Shown: positions 1-11,633, counted from the first letter of the stretch. The stretch: DNA of 64,000 bases from Rhynchopus sp. YZ270_cl-10 (GCA_964035575.1 OZ037900.1:186001-250000), one strand, 5' to 3'. Numbers and translations are program-made. The notes: a model not told the origin generated them from the letters alone.

Positions 1-45
1 ACTTCCAGAAAAAATCCTGAAAAAGGTCGAACATATTCACGACAA
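1..45. repeat. Partial copy of a foldback repeat
   Basis: The first 45 bases match, in reverse orientation, the centre and one arm of the foldback at 47601-47704 (shared words CTTCCAGAAAAA, ATCCTGAAAA, GGTCGAACATATT). The element is cut by the window edge, so its left arm is not visible. This is seen by comparing the two places by eye. Confidence 0.5.
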
Positions 46-51
46 TTAAAT

Positions 52-260
52 TTAAGCCTCTCACCGTGCATAACCACCTTGACACCACCAATCAGTCAGC
101 CCAGGGTCACTGTGCTCTACCTCTTTGGGGGATGTGTGCGGACTGTGCCCCGGTGCTGTTACTAAAATATTACCCCAAAAATACTACGGTGCCAATAGCT
201 TCACATCTTCACAAAAAAACGGGAAACGAAACCGGGGGAGAGTTTTGTTAGGTACGCTTC
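52..260 (+). repeat. Dispersed repeats A and D, degenerate copies
   Basis: The stretch opens with a worn copy of repeat A (TTTAAGCCTCTCACCGTGCA). A copy of repeat D follows, ending in the words AACGGGAAACGAA and GGGGGAGAGT and then CGCTTCCACCC. The same order of words occurs in the first intron of RPT5 (46150-46330) and, in part, at 23883-23960. No protein-coding signal is visible. Confidence 0.45.
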
Positions 261-609
261 CACCCCCCAAAAAGGGGTCGCTGATTCAATACTATTTTGT
301 TCTTTCTCGGATCAAAAAGCTTTAAAGGATTTGCCACAGAGACGTATGCCTCTTGCATTACAGAAAACTATTGAAAATGTGCACCACCAGGACGGAAAGG
401 GAGAAAGGGGGAAAGGGAAAGACAGGAATGTTTTGGTTGAGTTTTTTCAGAGTTATATAGCGAGGAGAAAAAGACAAGAGAATTCGTAGTTCAGAAAAAA
501 GAAGGGGAAAAAAGGTCGGTAAGAGGGGACATAAGTTATCTCGTAAAATCGGAAGTGGAAGGTGCAAAAACCTTTGTGTAGTTTCGAGATGTAAAAAAAA
601 AAAAAGAAA

Positions 610-651
610 AGTTTATAAGATGACCCTAAGCCTCTCATGCTTAGTCACCTT
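610..651 (+). repeat. Dispersed hairpin repeat A
   Basis: A near-consensus copy of a roughly 42-nt element: TTTATAAGATGA, then the hairpin CTAAGC - CTCTCAT loop - GCTTAG, then TCACCTT. About fifteen recognisable copies occur in the window, nearly all on the plus strand, opposite to the genes. Confidence 0.65.
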
Positions 652-1265
652 AAAAAAATCAGTTCGAAATTGAGAAGAGAGAATATTTGATACGCATTGC
701 ATCTCGAGGTTATAAAAGAGTGTCAAGTGTGACCGCGCAAATGAATTTAAAAATTAATTTAAATCGCATGCAACGATCTTAATGGGCACACTCTGTAACA
801 CAACTCCTTCACAATTCTTCACAAAAATATGGCCAAAACTATGTTGTGAAAAGTTGTGAAGATATGCGAATATGTGTAAAATCCGATACCCGGAACACAC
901 CAACTGTTGATTAAAAGACGGGGGTGGTGGGGAAAATATTGCGAATATAAAAAAAAGGGGGGAGAGAAAATTTGAAAAAAGTTGGAACGCTTCCTCACCC
1001 AGATTACATTACACTTTTTTTTTTAGAAAAATACCTTCTCCCCTCCTCAGAGGACACATCCTGTTCAAGTTATTGTGGCTCAAAACAACACAATTTTTTT
1101 TGTCTTTCTTTCGCCCATTGCTAAAAAGAGAAAGCACAGTTTTTCTGCAAAAAAAAAAAAATCCACAAACCTGGGTGCGGAGTTTTTTTTTTCTTGGAAA
1201 CCCGTATCGGTGCTCTGACAGCAATGATTTTTATATTCTTTCTTTGGTCCAAATTGGAGAATTAA

Positions 1266-1412
1266 ATTTGACTTCGGATACAAATAAAGCCCTCTCGCGA
1301 CAGTGGACCTTGGTACAAAAAAAAAAAAAAATACCAAGGTGCACCGCGGGGTGGACCCCCAACCACACAGTTCTACATCTATTTCGTGTATTTGTTTGTA
1401 CATCTGAAAGTG
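1266..1412 (+). repeat. Dispersed repeat B, long copy
   Basis: The element begins TTTGACTT..ATACAAA, carries AAGCCCTCTCGCGACAGTG, then an A-tract flanked by the inverted pair CCTTGGTA / TACCAAGG, then GGGTGGACCCCC, and ends with ACATCTATTTCGTG and ACATCTGAAA. The same order of blocks is seen at 27618-27722 and 58907-59070. It looks SINE-like in size and dispersion; no RNA polymerase III boxes were confirmed. Confidence 0.6.
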
Positions 1413-1822
1413 AGAAAAAGTGGGGATGATGATAGCCTGAAGCCTCTCCGTTGTGTTCTAACAAAAAAGCAACGTGCCCGGGAGACTCTTTGCTACTCCT
1501 TTGCTTTGATAAGGTTCAGATTGTTTGTTGTTCACATTCCTGGTGTTCCTGAAACATCTGTCAAGACATGTCAAGTAAGTGGGGGAGATGTAAAAAGTAC
1601 TTTTTTTTTTACTTTTTGTCACACTTGATCTGCCTTTGTTTTTGGTGGGATTTTGGGTTGGTGTGGCATAATGTTGTGGTCTTCATGCCCAGGACATATC
1701 CTGCTACTTATTTCTCGGCATTGTGTTGGGATTTGTGTATTCAATATAATTTATGCCTTACGAACACTTATCGATCTCTCAGAGTACTTTTTTTTATATA
1801 GAGAAAAAATTATATATTGAGC

Positions 1823-2021
1823 AAAAAGCGGACTTGTCACACTCGTGTGGTTCTCACCAATCAGTTGGTTTTTTGTATCACTCGCTTCGCTCGTGATACA
1901 AAATTCTATGTCACACTCGCTTCGCTCGTGAGACAACATAAATTACGTCACTCGCTTCGCTCGTGACGTAAAAGAACCAACTGATTTGTGAGAACCACAC
2001 TCGTGTGACAAAAAGTCCACT
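1823..2021. repeat. Compound foldback: ~48-bp arms enclosing three stem-loops
   Basis: Two inverted arms (about 1823-1872 and 1975-2021; shared words GTCACACTCGTGTGG/CCACACTCGTGTGAC and AATCAGTTGGTT/AACCAACTGATT) enclose three separate hairpins. Each hairpin has the core CACTCGCTTCGCTCGTG but its own outer stem (GTAT..ATAC, GTCA..AGAC, ACGT..ACGT). A folded single strand would be a four-way cloverleaf. A simpler relative with one inner hairpin is at 32848-32960. Confidence 0.85.
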
Positions 2022-2409
2022 TTTTTTCACCTCAATAAATAGCTATTTTTTTGCAACCAAAAAGGGGTTCCGTGAAAGCATTGATTCGGCTGTGTCACAT
2101 AAAAAAAGTTTTGCAGGTAAAAAAAGCCCCTCTCTCTCAAAAGCGAAAGTCTGTAAAAAGTATTTTCATCATATGCAATCAATAAATTGATAGTATATGG
2201 TGAGGGATCAACAAAAATGGTCTGAAAATGGTGTAAAAAGAAAAACTTAAAAGAGAAAAAAAAAGGGGGGGAAGGAAAGAACACATTCGCACAACCCTCC
2301 ACCAAGAAAAGTCGACATCAAAAGTAGAAATTTGGTGTGCAAAAAAAAAACGCGAAAAAAAAGCGAGCCTTTTCTTTTTTGAATTATTTTTGTTCGAATT
2401 CAATTTGTT

Positions 2410-2415
2410 TTTATT
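2410..2415 (-). terminator. Possible polyadenylation signal AATAAA
   Basis: AATAAA on the minus strand about 12 nt past the stop codon of the giant surface protein. A canonical hexamer in the right place, but the region is A/T-rich, so a chance match is possible. Confidence 0.35.
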
Positions 2416-2426
2416 TGGACCTTTTT

Positions 2427-5400
2427 TTACACATCCTGTGTATAATCCTCACCACCCTGAGAGGCCGGCCCATTCCCTCGGACTGCACTCATCCCTCTGA
2501 AGGTACGTGCACGTGGCCCTGGACTCACACCAGCACGCCCGGCACCCATGCCCAGCGCTACGGATCTGATGTTGCTTACCGGAAGCGAGGCGGCAAGGTT
2601 CTGCTGTGGGAAGCTGACCCCACCACCTCCCCCTCCTCCTCCTCCTCCTCCTCCTCCCCCTCCCCACCCATCTGCAGTGCTGACGCTACTGTTACTGCCT
2701 GGGGGGTCGCTTGGGGACACACCACTCCCACCACTACCAGACGCACCAGACAGAGGCAGATGCACAGCAGACCCTAGCTCCTGCAGCGGGACGGCTGGGG
2801 TGTAGTACGCTTCCCCTGCATTCCCCGCATCGACCACACGAGAGAACCCGAGCCCGGAGTCTGCACCACCACCTCTGACGCTCAAGCCATTCAGGGCTGC
2901 ACTGGATTGCGCTAGATCAACAGTACGAAGGCTCAACCCCTGCGGTGAGGTGGGCACTCCACCTCGCTTCTGGCTTGAATTGATAGACTCAACCTCGATC
3001 TCCCCAAAGACCGAAAGATAGCCCTTTTCGTCCACCTCACGCGACGCTCCGGTACGTTGATCATCCTTCGCCCAAAGCGTTTCCTGTGTGATGCGTCTGC
3101 GTGAGGATGCGATGACATAGATGTCCGACACTCCGTCGACCGCCGCCTTGATCAGAATCGCGACCATCGCAACTGTCAGCACCGTGACAGCGGTTTCGAA
3201 TCTACTGTCGTTCAGATCTTCGCTGTAGTACGCAAGCCCTTGAAACACCATGGCGGCAGTGGTAGCGAGGTATACCAAGGTGTACAGCGCGTTGTCCCGT
3301 GGTCTACAATACGGCCGCAACGATCCAACAAAAATTGCCATGGACAGAAACAGAACGGCAAGCCCCATCCGGAGGTGCCCGCACTGCACGAAATCCGTTG
3401 TGTCCGGCACCGTCAGCGCCCCCGCAGCGAACATCATCAAGAAGAAAAACGCACAAAACCACGCAGACGCCTCACGGTACGGACGCACCGGGGTCATATG
3501 GTTTCTCAGCCACAGATCCCCTCGCGACACTGCCACCCATTCACCTGGACCGAGCAGAATCCTTCCTATCGTCCCCACCTCTGTCCCTGCATACACCGCA
3601 CTCTTTGGCACCCCTCTCCACACACGGTACACCACCCAAAACGGCACTGCAACACAAAAAATCAGGCCAAAAAGACCGGCAAGAAATTGCCCCAAATTGC
3701 GTGGATAAATGATAAGGTATTGTGTGACAAACACTGTTCCTTGATACAGCAGTATAAAGACGTACAGCCAGACCGAAGGAAGGCCGCCAAATCCTGCATA
3801 ATGCGCGAACCCTGAAAGAAACGTTGATCCCGATGCGTCTGCTGCGCGGGACAACACATAGAGCAGACCAGAGGCGGCCAGGATGAGGCAGAGGTTGCCT
3901 ACTAGCGCACCGAGGTGTTGGCTGTTGTCGATTTCGAGGCCGAGAACGTTGATGCCGAGGGGCAGGTCAGAGTGCAGGCCGCACTGTGGTGTTCCTACAA
4001 GGCCGATGGTGGCGCCTGAGGCAGCGGAGTTGACGCTCACGATGCCTAATGCCGGTGCAGTCGCTGCTGCTTTGGAACGTTGTGCTGCAGAGAGCTCGGC
4101 TGCAGAGATGACGAGGTCGCAGCTCTGTGCAGCGTCGTTTCCGTCGTGTGTGACAGTGATGCGTATGTGTTCTGACGAAGTGTAATGTGCGTCGCCAAGC
4201 GCAAGGAGCACACCACCAGGTCGCTGAGGGTGTGCCGTCAGAACAACAAAGCCGTCCTGCGTGGAGGCCCACTCCGCGCCGTATTTCTCGTGGTTGCCAG
4301 AAAGGGAGGTGACAGTGGTTGTGAGCTCGGAGGCGGGGACGGGAAGGCCGGACGGATGGTAGGCCCCGATCGAGAGTTTGTGTGCGCGCAGGTCTGCTGC
4401 GGTTGCCCGAGAGGGGCATTCGAGGTGGAGGGGGTCCACCTCAGGAGCAGGTGTGTCTGTGGACGGTGCTAAGGACCTGATGAGAGGGCTGAAGGTGTTG
4501 CGGGGTGGTGTGAGTGTTGCGTGCACGTCGGTGGGTGGTGTGAACGTTGCGTGGGGTGCAAACGTCGTAGCAGGTGTGGGTGTTGTGGCAGGTGTGGGTG
4601 TCGTGTCTGGTGTAGACGTTGTGTCCAGTGGTGGGGGTGTGCCTGCGAGAGGTGCTGCTGTGTTCGGCCCGGTGTTGCCGTTGGGTGGCGAGAATGTGAA
4701 CACCATGAGTGGTGCAACAGTGCGTGGCACCCGTGGGCGTGGTGTTGCAGGTGACATTGATGCAGGGAGTGGCGCTAGAGTTGTCGGTGCCAAGCTTGCC
4801 GCAGCTGTCGTAGGAGCCATCGTCACTGCAGATGTGACTGGAAGGCCGGTTGCTGGCAACGTAGCGGGTGACACAGTTGCCGGCGATGCTGTCGGTGGAG
4901 ACGCGGTGTCCGGGGTCTGGGTTTCCGGAGGGTCTGTTGTCAGCATCTGGGTGGGTGTGTGTGTGCTAGGGGACAGTGTCGGTGTGGGGGTTGGTGGCGA
5001 CGAGGTCGGAGGTGGCACTGTCAATGGTGCAGGTGGGGTAGTTGCAGGCGCAGGTGTTGGTGACAATGTCGGTGACTGGGTCGCAGGTGAAGGCGTCGGT
5101 GGCGATAATGTCACTGACGACGTTGTCATAAGTACTAGCGATGGAGAAGGTGTCTCTGGTGTTGACGTCTGCTCTGGCAGAGTTGCAGGAGCAGGTGTTG
5201 GTGGTGACAGAGTGACCGGAGCCGGAGTAGGCGGCACAGTCACAGGCACGGCTGTGGGAGGGGACAGTGTCGGTGCCTCAGTAACCAGTGTCGTTGGTGA
5301 CGGCGTCACTGCTGATGTGACAGGTGCCGCTGTCGGTGGCTCAGGAGTTTGTGGTGACGGCGTAACAGGTGCCGGTGTTGGCGGCGATGGTGTTACAGGT

Positions 5401-8400
5401 GCCGGTGTAGGTGGCGAAGGTGTCACAGGTGCCGGTGTCGGCGGTGATGGCGTAATAGGTGCCGGTGTTGGTGGCGAAGGTGTCACAGGTGCGGGTGTCG
5501 GCGGTGACGGTGTTACAGGTGCCGGTGTTGGAGGTGATGGAGTAACAGGTGCCGGTGTCGGCGGTGACGGTGTTGGCGGTGATGGAGTAACAGGTGCCGG
5601 TGTTGGTGGCGATGGAGTAACAGGTGCCGGCGTTGGTGGCGAAGGTGTTACAGGTGCCGGTGTTGGCGGTGATGGAGTAACAGGTGCCGGTGTTGGTGGC
5701 GATGGTGTTACAGGTGCCGGTGTAGGTGGCGAAGGTGTCACAGGTGCCGGTGTCGGCGGTGATGGCGTAACAGGTGCCGGTGTTGGCGGTGATGGAGTAA
5801 CAGGTGCCGGTGTTGGTGGCGATGGTGTTACAGGTGCCGGTGTCGGCGGTGACGGAGTCGGAGGACTTGGTGTCGGTGGACTCGGAGTCGGTGGACTTGG
5901 TGTCGGAGGACTTGGAGTTGGTGGACTCGGAGTCGGTGGTGACGGTGTCGGAGGACTTGGAGTCGGTGGACTCGGAGTCGGTGGTGACGGTGTCGGAGGA
6001 CTTGGAGTCGGTGGTGACGGTGTCGGTGGACTAGGAGTCGGTGGACTCGGAGTCGGTGGACTTGGTGTCGGAGGACTTGGAGTTGGTGGACTCGGAGTCG
6101 GTGGTGACGGTGTCGGAGGACTTGGAGTCGGTGGTGACGGTGTCGGAGGACTTGGAGTCGGTGGACTCGGTGTCGGAGGACTCGGAGTCGGTGGACTTGG
6201 TGTTGGGGGTGACGGTGTCGGAGGACTCGGAGTCGGAGGTGACGGTGTCGGAGGACTAGGAGTCGGAGGACTCGGAGTCGGTGGACTTGGAGTCGGAGGT
6301 GACGGTGTCGGTGGACTTGGAGTTGGTGGTGAAGGTGTCGGTGGCGACGGAGTCGGTGGACTCGGTGTCGGTGGTGACGGTGATGGCGGCGACGGAGTCG
6401 GTGGACTAGGAGTCGGTGGCGACGGTGTCGGAGGACTTGGAGTCGGAGGTGACGGTGTCGGTGGTGACGGTGATGGCGGCGACGGAGTCGGTGGACTAGG
6501 AGTCGGTGGTGACGGTGTCGGAGGACTTGGAGTCGGAGGTGACGGTGTCGGTGGACTTGGAGTTGGTGGTGAAGGTGTCGGTGGCGACGGAGTCGGTGGA
6601 CTCGGTGTCGGTGGTGACGGTGTTGGTGGACTTGGAGTCGGTGGACTTGGTGTCGGTGGCGACGGAGTCGGTGGACTAGGAGTTGGTGGACTTGGTGTCG
6701 GTGGCGACGGAGTCGGTGGACTCGGAGTTGGTGGTGACGGTGTTGGTGGACTAGGAGTCGGTGGCGACGGTGTCGGAGGACTCGGTGTCGGTGGTGACGG
6801 TGTCGGTGGACTAGGAGTTGGTGGACTCGGTGTCGGTGGTGACGGTGTTGGTGGACTAGGAGTCGGTGGTGACGGTGTCGGTGGACTTGGTGTCGGTGGC
6901 GACGGAGTCGGTGGACTCGGAGTTGGTGGTGACGGTGTTGGTGGACTAGGAGTCGGTGGGCTTGGTGTCGGAGGACTAGGAGTCGGTGGTGACGGTGTCG
7001 GAGGACTCGGAGTCGGTGGACTAGGAGTCGGTGGACTCGGTGTCGGTGGACTTGGTGTCGGAGGACTAGGAGTCGGTGGTGAAGGTGTCGGAGGACTCGG
7101 AGTCGGTGGACTAGGAGTTGGTGGACTCGGTGTCGGTGGACTTGGTGTCGGAGGACTAGGAGTCGGTGGTGACGGTGTCGGAGGACTCGGAGTCGGTGGA
7201 CTAGGAGTCGGTGGACTCGGTGTCGGAGGTGCCGGTGTTGGTGGACTAGGAGTCGGTGGACTTGGTGTCGGAGGACTCGGAGTCGGTGGACTCGGAGTTG
7301 GTGGACTCGGTGTCGGTGGTGACGGTGTTGGTGGACTAGGAGTCGGTGGTGACGGTGTCGGAGGACTCGGAGTCGGTGGACTAGGAGTCGGTGGACTCGG
7401 TGTCGGAGGTGACGGTGTCGGAGGACTAGGAGTCGGTGGTGACGGTGTCGGAGGACTCGGAGTCGGTGGACTAGGAGTCGGTGGACTCGGTGTCGGAGGA
7501 CTAGGAGTCGGTGGACTTGGTGTCGGAGGACTCGGAGTCGGTGGACTAGGAGTTGGTGGACTCGGTGTCGGTGGTGACGGTGTTGGTGGACTAGGAGTCG
7601 GTGGACTTGGTGTCGGAGGACTCGGAGTCGGTGGAGACGGTGTTGGTGGACTAGGAGTCGGTGGTGACGGTGTCGGAGGACTCGGAGTCGGTGGACTAGG
7701 AGTTGGTGGACTCGGTGTCGGTGGTGACGGTGTTGGTGGACTAGGAGTCGGTGGACTTGGTGTCGGAGGACTCGGAGTCGGTGGACTAGGAGTTGGTGGA
7801 CTCGGTGTCGGTGGTGACGGTGTTGGTGGACTAGGAGTCGGTGGACTTGGTGTCGGAGGACTCGGTGTCGGTGGAGACGGTGTTGGTGGACTAGGAGTCG
7901 GTGGTGACGGTGTTGGTGGACTCGGAGTCGGTGGTGACGGTGTCGGAGGACTCGGAGTAGGTGGACTCGGTGTCGGAGGTGACGGTGTCGGAGGACTCGG
8001 AGTCGGTGGACTAGGAGTTGGTGGACTCGGTGTCGGTGGTGACGGTGTTGGTGGACTCGGAGTCGGTGGTGACGGTGTCGGAGGACTCGGAGTAGGTGGA
8101 CTCGGTGTCGGAGGTGACGGTGTCGGAGGACTCGGAGTCGGTGGACTAGGAGTTGGTGGACTCGGTGTCGGTGGTGACGGTGTTGGTGGACTCGGAGTCG
8201 GTGGTGACGGTGTCGGAGGACTCGGAGTAGGTGGACTCGGTGTCGGAGGTGACGGTGTCGGAGGACTCGGAGTCGGTGGACTAGGAGTTGGTGGACTCGG
8301 TGTCGGTGGTGACGGTGTTGGTGGACTCGGAGTCGGTGGTGACGGTGTCGGAGGACTCGGAGTCGGTGGACTAGGAGTTGGTGGACTCGGTGTCGGTGGT

Positions 8401-10853
8401 GACGGTGTTGGTGGACTAGGAGTCGGTGGTGACGGTGTCGGAGGACTCGGAGTCGGTGGACTAGGAGTCGGTGGACTCGGTGTCGGTGGACTTGGTGTCG
8501 GAGGACTAGGAGTCGGTGGACTCGGTGTCGGTGGTGACGGTGTCGGTGGACTAGGAGTTGGTGGACTCGGTGTCGGTGGTGGCGGTGTTGGTGGACTCGG
8601 AGTCGGTGGACTTGGTGTCGGAGGACTCGGTGTCGGTGGTGCCGGTGTCGGTGGACTCGGTGTCGGAGGTGACGGTGTCGGAGGACTCGGAGTCGGTGGA
8701 CTAGGAGTTGGTGGACTCGGTGTCGGTGGTGACGGTGTTGGTGGACTCGGAGTCGGTGGTGACGGTGTCGGAGGACTCGGAGTCGGTGGACTAGGAGTTG
8801 GTGGACTCGGTGTCGGTGGTGACGGTGTTGGTGGACTCGGAGTCGGTGGACTCGGTGTCGGTGGTGACGGTGTTGGTGGACTAGGAGTCGGTGGTGACGG
8901 TGTCGGAGGACTCGGAGTCGGTGGACTAGGAGTTGGTGGACTCGGTGTCGGTGGTGACGGTGTTGGTGGACTCGGAGTCGGTGGACTTGGTGTCGGTGGT
9001 GACGGTGTCGGTGGACTAGGAGTTGGTGGACTCGGTGTCGGTGGTGACGGTGTTGGTGGACTCGGAGTCGGTGGACTTGGTGTCGGAGGACTCGGTGTCG
9101 GTGGTGCCGGTGTCGGTGGACTCGGTGTCGGAGGTGACGGTGTCGGTGGTGACGGTGTTGGTGGACTCGGAGTTGGTGGCGACGGTGTCGGAGGACTTGG
9201 AGTTGGTGGTGAAGGTGTCGGTGGCGACGGAGTCGGTGGACTCGGTGTTGGTGGACTCGGAGTCGGTGGACTTGGTGTCGGTGGCGACGGAGTCGGTGGA
9301 CTCGGAGTTGGTGGTGACGGTGTCGGTGGACTAGGAGTTGGTGGACTCGGTGTCGGTGGTGACGGTGTTGGTGGACTCGGAGTTGGTGGACTAGGAGTCG
9401 GTGGACTCGGAGTTGGTGGTGAAGGTGTCGGTGGCGACGGAGTCGGTGGACTCGGTGTCGGTGGTGACGGTGTCGGTGGACTTGGAGTTGGTGGACTTGG
9501 TGTCGGAGGACTCGGAGTCGGTGGACTAGGAGTCGGTGGACTCGGTGTCGGTGGTGCCGGTGTCGGTGGTGACGGTGTTGGTGGATTCGGAGTCGGTGGT
9601 GACGGTGTCGGAGGACTCGGAGTTGGTGGACTTGGTGTCGGTGGTGACGGAGTTGGTGGACTCGGTGTCGGTGGTGAAGGTGTTGGTGGACTCGGGGTCG
9701 GTGGACTTGGTGTAGGAGGGCTCGGAGTTGGTGGTGAAGGAGTAGGAGGTGACGGTGTCGGTGGACTTAGGGTTGGTGGACTTGGTGTCGGAGGAGCCGA
9801 CGTAGGTGGGGCCGGTGTAGGCGGAGCTGGTGTCGTTGGCGGGATGAGAATGTAAAGCTCCTGCCCCGTCCCTACCCTCTGGTTGTACATTGGGATGCCG
9901 ACATTGCCTGATTTTGCTTTACACCCAACACCGTTCCACCAGTTGTTCTTCCCTGCGTTGCCGTCCATGTACACGAGAGGTTTGTGTCGGTCATCTGCAC
10001 GCCCCATGCCCTCAAAAATGGCGTTTCCTGAGACTGTATTGGTCGGCAAGTCTAGGGCCTGATAGCCAAGAATCCATGCGTCTGTTAGCCACGACGTTTG
10101 CTGCCATGCGAGCACCTGCTTGGAGCCGTCCATGTATGTGTATTCCAACTGGAAGTGGTAGCGCCCATCGAGGTGCAGCCACTCGCCTCGCACCAACGAG
10201 CCCACGATACTGTACGTGTTTGCGCTCGGGTTCCCTGTATTTTCGAGCCCCGAGGAGAGGAACGCTGTGCTGAACATGCCGTTGTTGATGTGCTTATGCG
10301 ACAGCACGTTGCGCACCTCGGGATGATACACATACAGGGACTGCCCATACGCACTTTTTGCGTTGAACCCTGGAATCCCGACGCCTCCGGACTTCGCGTG
10401 GCAGCCGACCCCATTCCACCAGTTGTGTCCATGCGCGTTCCCGTCCAGGTACGACGTTGATGCGTGGTGGTTGAGACCGAGTCCTTTGAACTCGTAGTCC
10501 CCGAAGAGGGTGATCGTCGGGATGGAGATAGCTTCATATCCGGAGACTGTGGTAGTGGTGAGCCAGGAGGACTGCCGCCAGATCATGACATCCGTCGTGC
10601 CGTCGAAGTTGCGGTTCTCCAGGCGGAAGTGGTACTTCCCGTACCACTGCATGTAGCGTGCGCTGTGCGCGCTCCCTACGATGCTGTGTGTGTTTGCAGA
10701 AGGGTTGTTAACGTTTTCCACCCCAGTGGACAAGAAGCCGCTGCTGAACATCCCGCTATTGACATGGATGTGTGACAGAAGCAAGGTCTCCGCTGCCCCC
10801 GCCACCGACAGCAAGGAACACAGCACGACACACACCCCAATGGGGTTCCTCAT
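2427..10853 (-). CDS. Giant Pro-rich surface protein with seven membrane segments
   Basis: A single open frame of 2808 residues from an ATG, with a signal peptide ([20 protein letters not shown]). Residues about 22-345 hold two related repeats of about 160 residues, each with H-hN-x-GMFS near its start and NWWNGVGC-x-AKSG near its end; I do not recognise the fold. Residues about 346-1830 are almost pure (P-P-T-P-S)n, passing into [10 protein letters not shown] repeats and a Thr/Pro stalk. A compact domain of about 170 residues follows. Seven hydrophobic segments come next, with an RPY..RDNALY motif before the sixth that recalls the membrane part of TRP-like/Flc proteins (weak resemblance). 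The cytoplasmic tail has a run of 15 glycines. The likely job is an extended cell-surface sensor or coat protein; that is inference. The frame staying open through 8.4 kb argues for a real gene, although the repeat is open in other frames too. Confidence 0.78.
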   Translation of the reverse strand: MRNPIGVCVVLCSLLSVAGAAETLLLSHIHVNSGMFSSGFLSTGVENVNNPSANTHSIVGSAHSARYMQWYGKYHFRLENRNFDGTTDVMIWRQSSWLTTTTVSGYEAISIPTITLFGDYEFKGLGLNHHASTSYLDGNAHGHNWWNGVGCHAKSGGVGIPGFNAKSAYGQSLYVYHPEVRNVLSHKHINNGMFSTAFLSSGLENTGNPSANTYSIVGSLVRGEWLHLDGRYHFQLEYTYMDGSKQVLAWQQTSWLTDAWILGYQALDLPTNTVSGNAIFEGMGRADDRHKPLVYMDGNAGKNNWWNGVGCKAKSGNVGIPMYNQRVGTGQELYILIPPTTPAPPTPAPPTSAPPTPSPPTLSPPTPSPPTPSPPTPSPPTPSPPTPSPPTPSPPTPSPPTPSPPTPSPPTPSPPTPSPPTPNPPTPSPPTPAPPTPSPPTPSPPTPSPPTPSPPTPSPPTPSPPTPSPPTPSPPTPSPPTPSPPTPSPPTPSPPTPSPPTPSPPTPSPPTPSPPTPSPPTPSPPTPSPPTPSPPTPSPPTPSPPTPSPPTPSPPTPSPPTPSPPTPSPPTPSPPTPSPPTPAPPTPSPPTPSPPTPSPPTPSPPTPSPPTPSPPTPSPPTPSPPTPSPPTPSPPTPSPPTPSPPTPSPPTPSPPTPSPPTPSPPTPSPPTPSPPTPSPPTPSPPTPSPPTPSPPTPSPPTPSPPTPSPPTPSPPTPSPPTPSPPTPSPPTPSPPTPAPPTPSPPTPSPPTPSPPTPPPPTPSPPTPSPPTPSPPTPSPPTPSPPTPSPPTPSPPTPSPPTPSPPTPSPPTPSPPTPSPPTPSPPTPSPPTPSPPTPSPPTPSPPTPSPPTPSPPTPSPPTPSPPTPSPPTPSPPTPSPPTPSPPTPSPPTPSPPTPSPPTPSPPTPSPPTPSPPTPSPPTPSPPTPSPPTPSPPTPSPPTPSPPTPSPPTPSPPTPSPPTPSPPTPSPPTPSPPTPSPPTPSPPTPSPPTPSPPTPSPPTPSPPTPSPPTPSPPTPSPPTPSPPTPSPPTPSPPTPSPPTPSPPTPSPPTPSPPTPSPPTPSPPTPSPPTPSPPTPSPPTPSPPTPSPPTPSPPTPSPPTPSPPTPSPPTPSPPTPSPPTPSPPTPSPPTPSPPTPSPPTPSPPTPSPPTPSPPTPSPPTPSPPTPSPPTPSPPTPSPPTPSPPTPSPPTPSPPTPSPPTPSPPTPAPPTPSPPTPSPPTPSPPTPSPPTPSPPTPSPPTPSPPTPSPPTPSPPTPSPPTPSPPTPSPPTPSPPTPSPPTPSPPTPSPPTPSPPTPSPPTPSPPTPSPPTPSPPTPSPPTPSPPTPSPPTPSPPTPSPPTPSPPTPSPPTPSPPTPSPPTPSPPTPSPPTPSPPTPSPPTPSPPTPSPPTPSPPTPSPPTPSPPTPSPPTPSPPTPSPPTPSPPTPSPPTPSPPTPSPPTPSPPTPSPPTPSPPTPSPPSPSPPTPSPPTPSPPTPSPPTPSPPTPSPPSPSPPTPSPPTPSPPTPSPPTPSPPTPSPPTPSPPTPSPPTPSPPTPSPPTPSPPTPSPPTPSPPTPSPPTPSPPTPSPPTPSPPTPSPPTPSPPTPSPPTPSPPTPSPPTPSPPTPSPPTPSPPTPSPPTPSPPTPSPPTPSPPTPSPPTPSPPTPSPPTPSPPTPSPPTPSPPTPSPPTPAPVTPSPPTPAPVTPSPPTPAPVTPSPPTPAPVTPSPPTPAPVTPSPPTPAPVTPSPPTPAPVTPSPPTPAPVTPSPPTPAPVTPSPPTPSPPTPAPVTPSPPTPAPVTPSPPTPAPVTPSPPTPAPITPSPPTPAPVTPSPPTPAPVTPSPPTPAPVTPSPQTPEPPTAAPVTSAVTPSPTTLVTEAPTLSPPTAVPVTVPPTPAPVTLSPPTPAPATLPEQTSTPETPSPSLVLMTTSSVTLSPPTPSPATQSPTLSPTPAPATTPPAPLTVPPPTSSPPTPTPTLSPSTHTPTQMLTTDPPETQTPDTASPPTASPATVSPATLPATGLPVTSAVTMAPTTAAASLAPTTLAPLPASMSPATPRPRVPRTVAPLMVFTFSPPNGNTGPNTAAPLAGTPPPLDTTSTPDTTPTPATTPTPATTFAPHATFTPPTDVHATLTPPRNTFSPLIRSLAPSTDTPAPEVDPLHLECPSRATAADLRAHKLSIGAYHPSGLPVPASELTTTVTSLSGNHEKYGAEWASTQDGFVVLTAHPQRPGGVLLALGDAHYTSSEHIRITVTHDGNDAAQSCDLVISAAELSAAQRSKAAATAPALGIVSVNSAASGATIGLVGTPQCGLHSDLPLGINVLGLEIDNSQHLGALVGNLCLILAASGLLYVLSRAADASGSTFLSGFAHYAGFGGLPSVWLYVFILLYQGTVFVTQYLIIYPRNLGQFLAGLFGLIFCVAVPFWVVYRVWRGVPKSAVYAGTEVGTIGRILLGPGEWVAVSRGDLWLRNHMTPVRPYREASAWFCAFFFLMMFAAGALTVPDTTDFVQCGHLRMGLAVLFLSMAIFVGSLRPYCRPRDNALYTLVYLATTAAMVFQGLAYYSEDLNDSRFETAVTVLTVAMVAILIKAAVDGVSDIYVIASSRRRITQETLWAKDDQRTGASREVDEKGYLSVFGEIEVESINSSQKRGGVPTSPQGLSLRTVDLAQSSAALNGLSVRGGGADSGLGFSRVVDAGNAGEAYYTPAVPLQELGSAVHLPLSGASGSGGSGVSPSDPPGSNSSVSTADGWGGGGGGGGGGGGGGGVSFPQQNLAASLPVSNIRSVALGMGAGRAGVSPGPRARTFRGMSAVRGNGPASQGGEDYTQDV
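4440..9845 (-). repeat. Coding minisatellite, 15-bp unit (Pro-Pro-Thr-Pro-Ser)
   Basis: From about 5850 to 9840 the DNA is a 15-bp tandem repeat, roughly 265 copies, differing mainly at third positions (ACTCGG, ACTTGG, ACTAGG, GACGG variants on the plus strand). Longer blocks recur in higher-order patterns, for example the one around 7960-8340 repeated several times, a sign of unequal exchange. From about 5340 to 5850 the unit becomes 30 bp ([10 protein letters not shown]), then irregular Thr/Pro-rich sequence down to about 4440. Confidence 0.92.
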
Positions 10854-10974
10854 TGTTGCGTTGCCCCACCGAACGAGGTGAGGCAGAGAAAGGGGGTTGT
10901 GGTACTAAACCTAAGGGGGTGGGGTTGGGTTGTTGTTTTGAGTAAACTATATATTAACCACCTGATTTTTACCT

Positions 10975-11057
10975 CGCGTATAGGCGCGTAAAGGCGCGTA
11001 TAGGCTCGTATAGGCGCGTATAAGCCCGTATAGGCCCGTATAGGTCCGTAAAGGCAC
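10975..11057 (+). repeat. Left decamer array (CGCGTATAGG-like, ~8 units)
   Basis: Eight 10-bp units varying at positions 1-2 and 7 (CGCGTATAGG, CGCGTAAAGG, CTCGTATAGG, CCCGTATAGG and similar). Subterminal repeats like this often bind the transposase in DNA transposons; that role is inference here. Confidence 0.85.
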
Positions 11058-11412
11058 ATCCCCACGCATTTTCCCCTCGATACGTGTACATATCCCCCAC
11101 AACCCGCCAAAGCCACTCTTTTCCCTCTCCCTGGGACACCTTCGGCACCGCTTTGTTCGGGCATCACCACTGCGCCAAGCGGAGGATGAGGAGGTCGCCT
11201 TCTGGGATGACGAGATCGTGGAAGGAGACGACGACTGGGCATGGGGGCTGTGTGACGAAGAGGCTGACGACTGGATTTCTTTGAGGAATACTTCCCTCAC
11301 AACCAGTTGTGGTGGATGCGTTGATGCCACTTCGTCCGCAGAGTACGGGGATCAGGCACATGAGGTCGACAAAGTTCTGGCGGAAGTCCGAGCCCACCGT
11401 GGCACACCCTCA

Positions 11413-11478
11413 CACATGACTGCAGCCTAGCGGCCATCCACCCCTCGGGGTGGATGGCCGTTTGGCTGCAGTCATGTG
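11413..11478. repeat. 66-nt near-perfect hairpin
   Basis: CACATGACTGCAGCC and CGGCCATCCACCC pair with CCGGGTGGATGGCCG-type and GGCTGCAGTCATGTG partners around a CTCG tetraloop. The only interruption is one small internal mismatch (TAG opposite TTT). The plus-strand frame before it ends inside the hairpin, and it lies about 150 nt beyond the reverse-transcriptase-like frame on the minus strand. It could be a terminator or RNA-recognition structure of the element. Confidence 0.85.
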
Positions 11479-11633
11479 CTAGGCGCTCCTCTCCACCGTC
11501 CTACCCACCGACTGGACGATGACGATGTTGAGGCTGCGCCTCAATGCGAAGAGACGCAAGGCAAGGTGGTCTTACTTTGCAGTGCCTTTGATGCCAATCA
11601 ATCCACCGAGTGAGCGCATCGCCAGGCTTGCCT

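Larger units (their letters stand above)
261..2426. other. Gene-free region downstream of the giant surface gene
   Basis: No convincing reading frame on either strand. It holds a repeat A copy (610-651), a long repeat B copy (1266-1412), the compound foldback at 1823-2021, and many A or T homopolymers. Low-complexity GT/T-rich DNA fills the rest. Confidence 0.6.

Noticed and set aside
2500-2805. Plus-strand Pro-run frames opposite the tail of the giant protein
   Set aside because: They are antisense to its poly-glycine tail and end within it.
5340-9840. CRISPR-like or satellite array
   Set aside because: No spacers, a 15-bp coding period, and continuity with a protein. It is a coding minisatellite.
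4378-9855. Very long plus-strand frame of Gly/Val repeats
   Set aside because: It is the exact antisense of the Pro-rich array. The minus-strand frame has a signal peptide, folded-looking ends and membrane segments, and the plus frame has none.
10975-11057. Telomere-like array
   Set aside because: The decamer is GC-rich, degenerate, only about eight units long and repeated inside a bounded element in mid-sequence.
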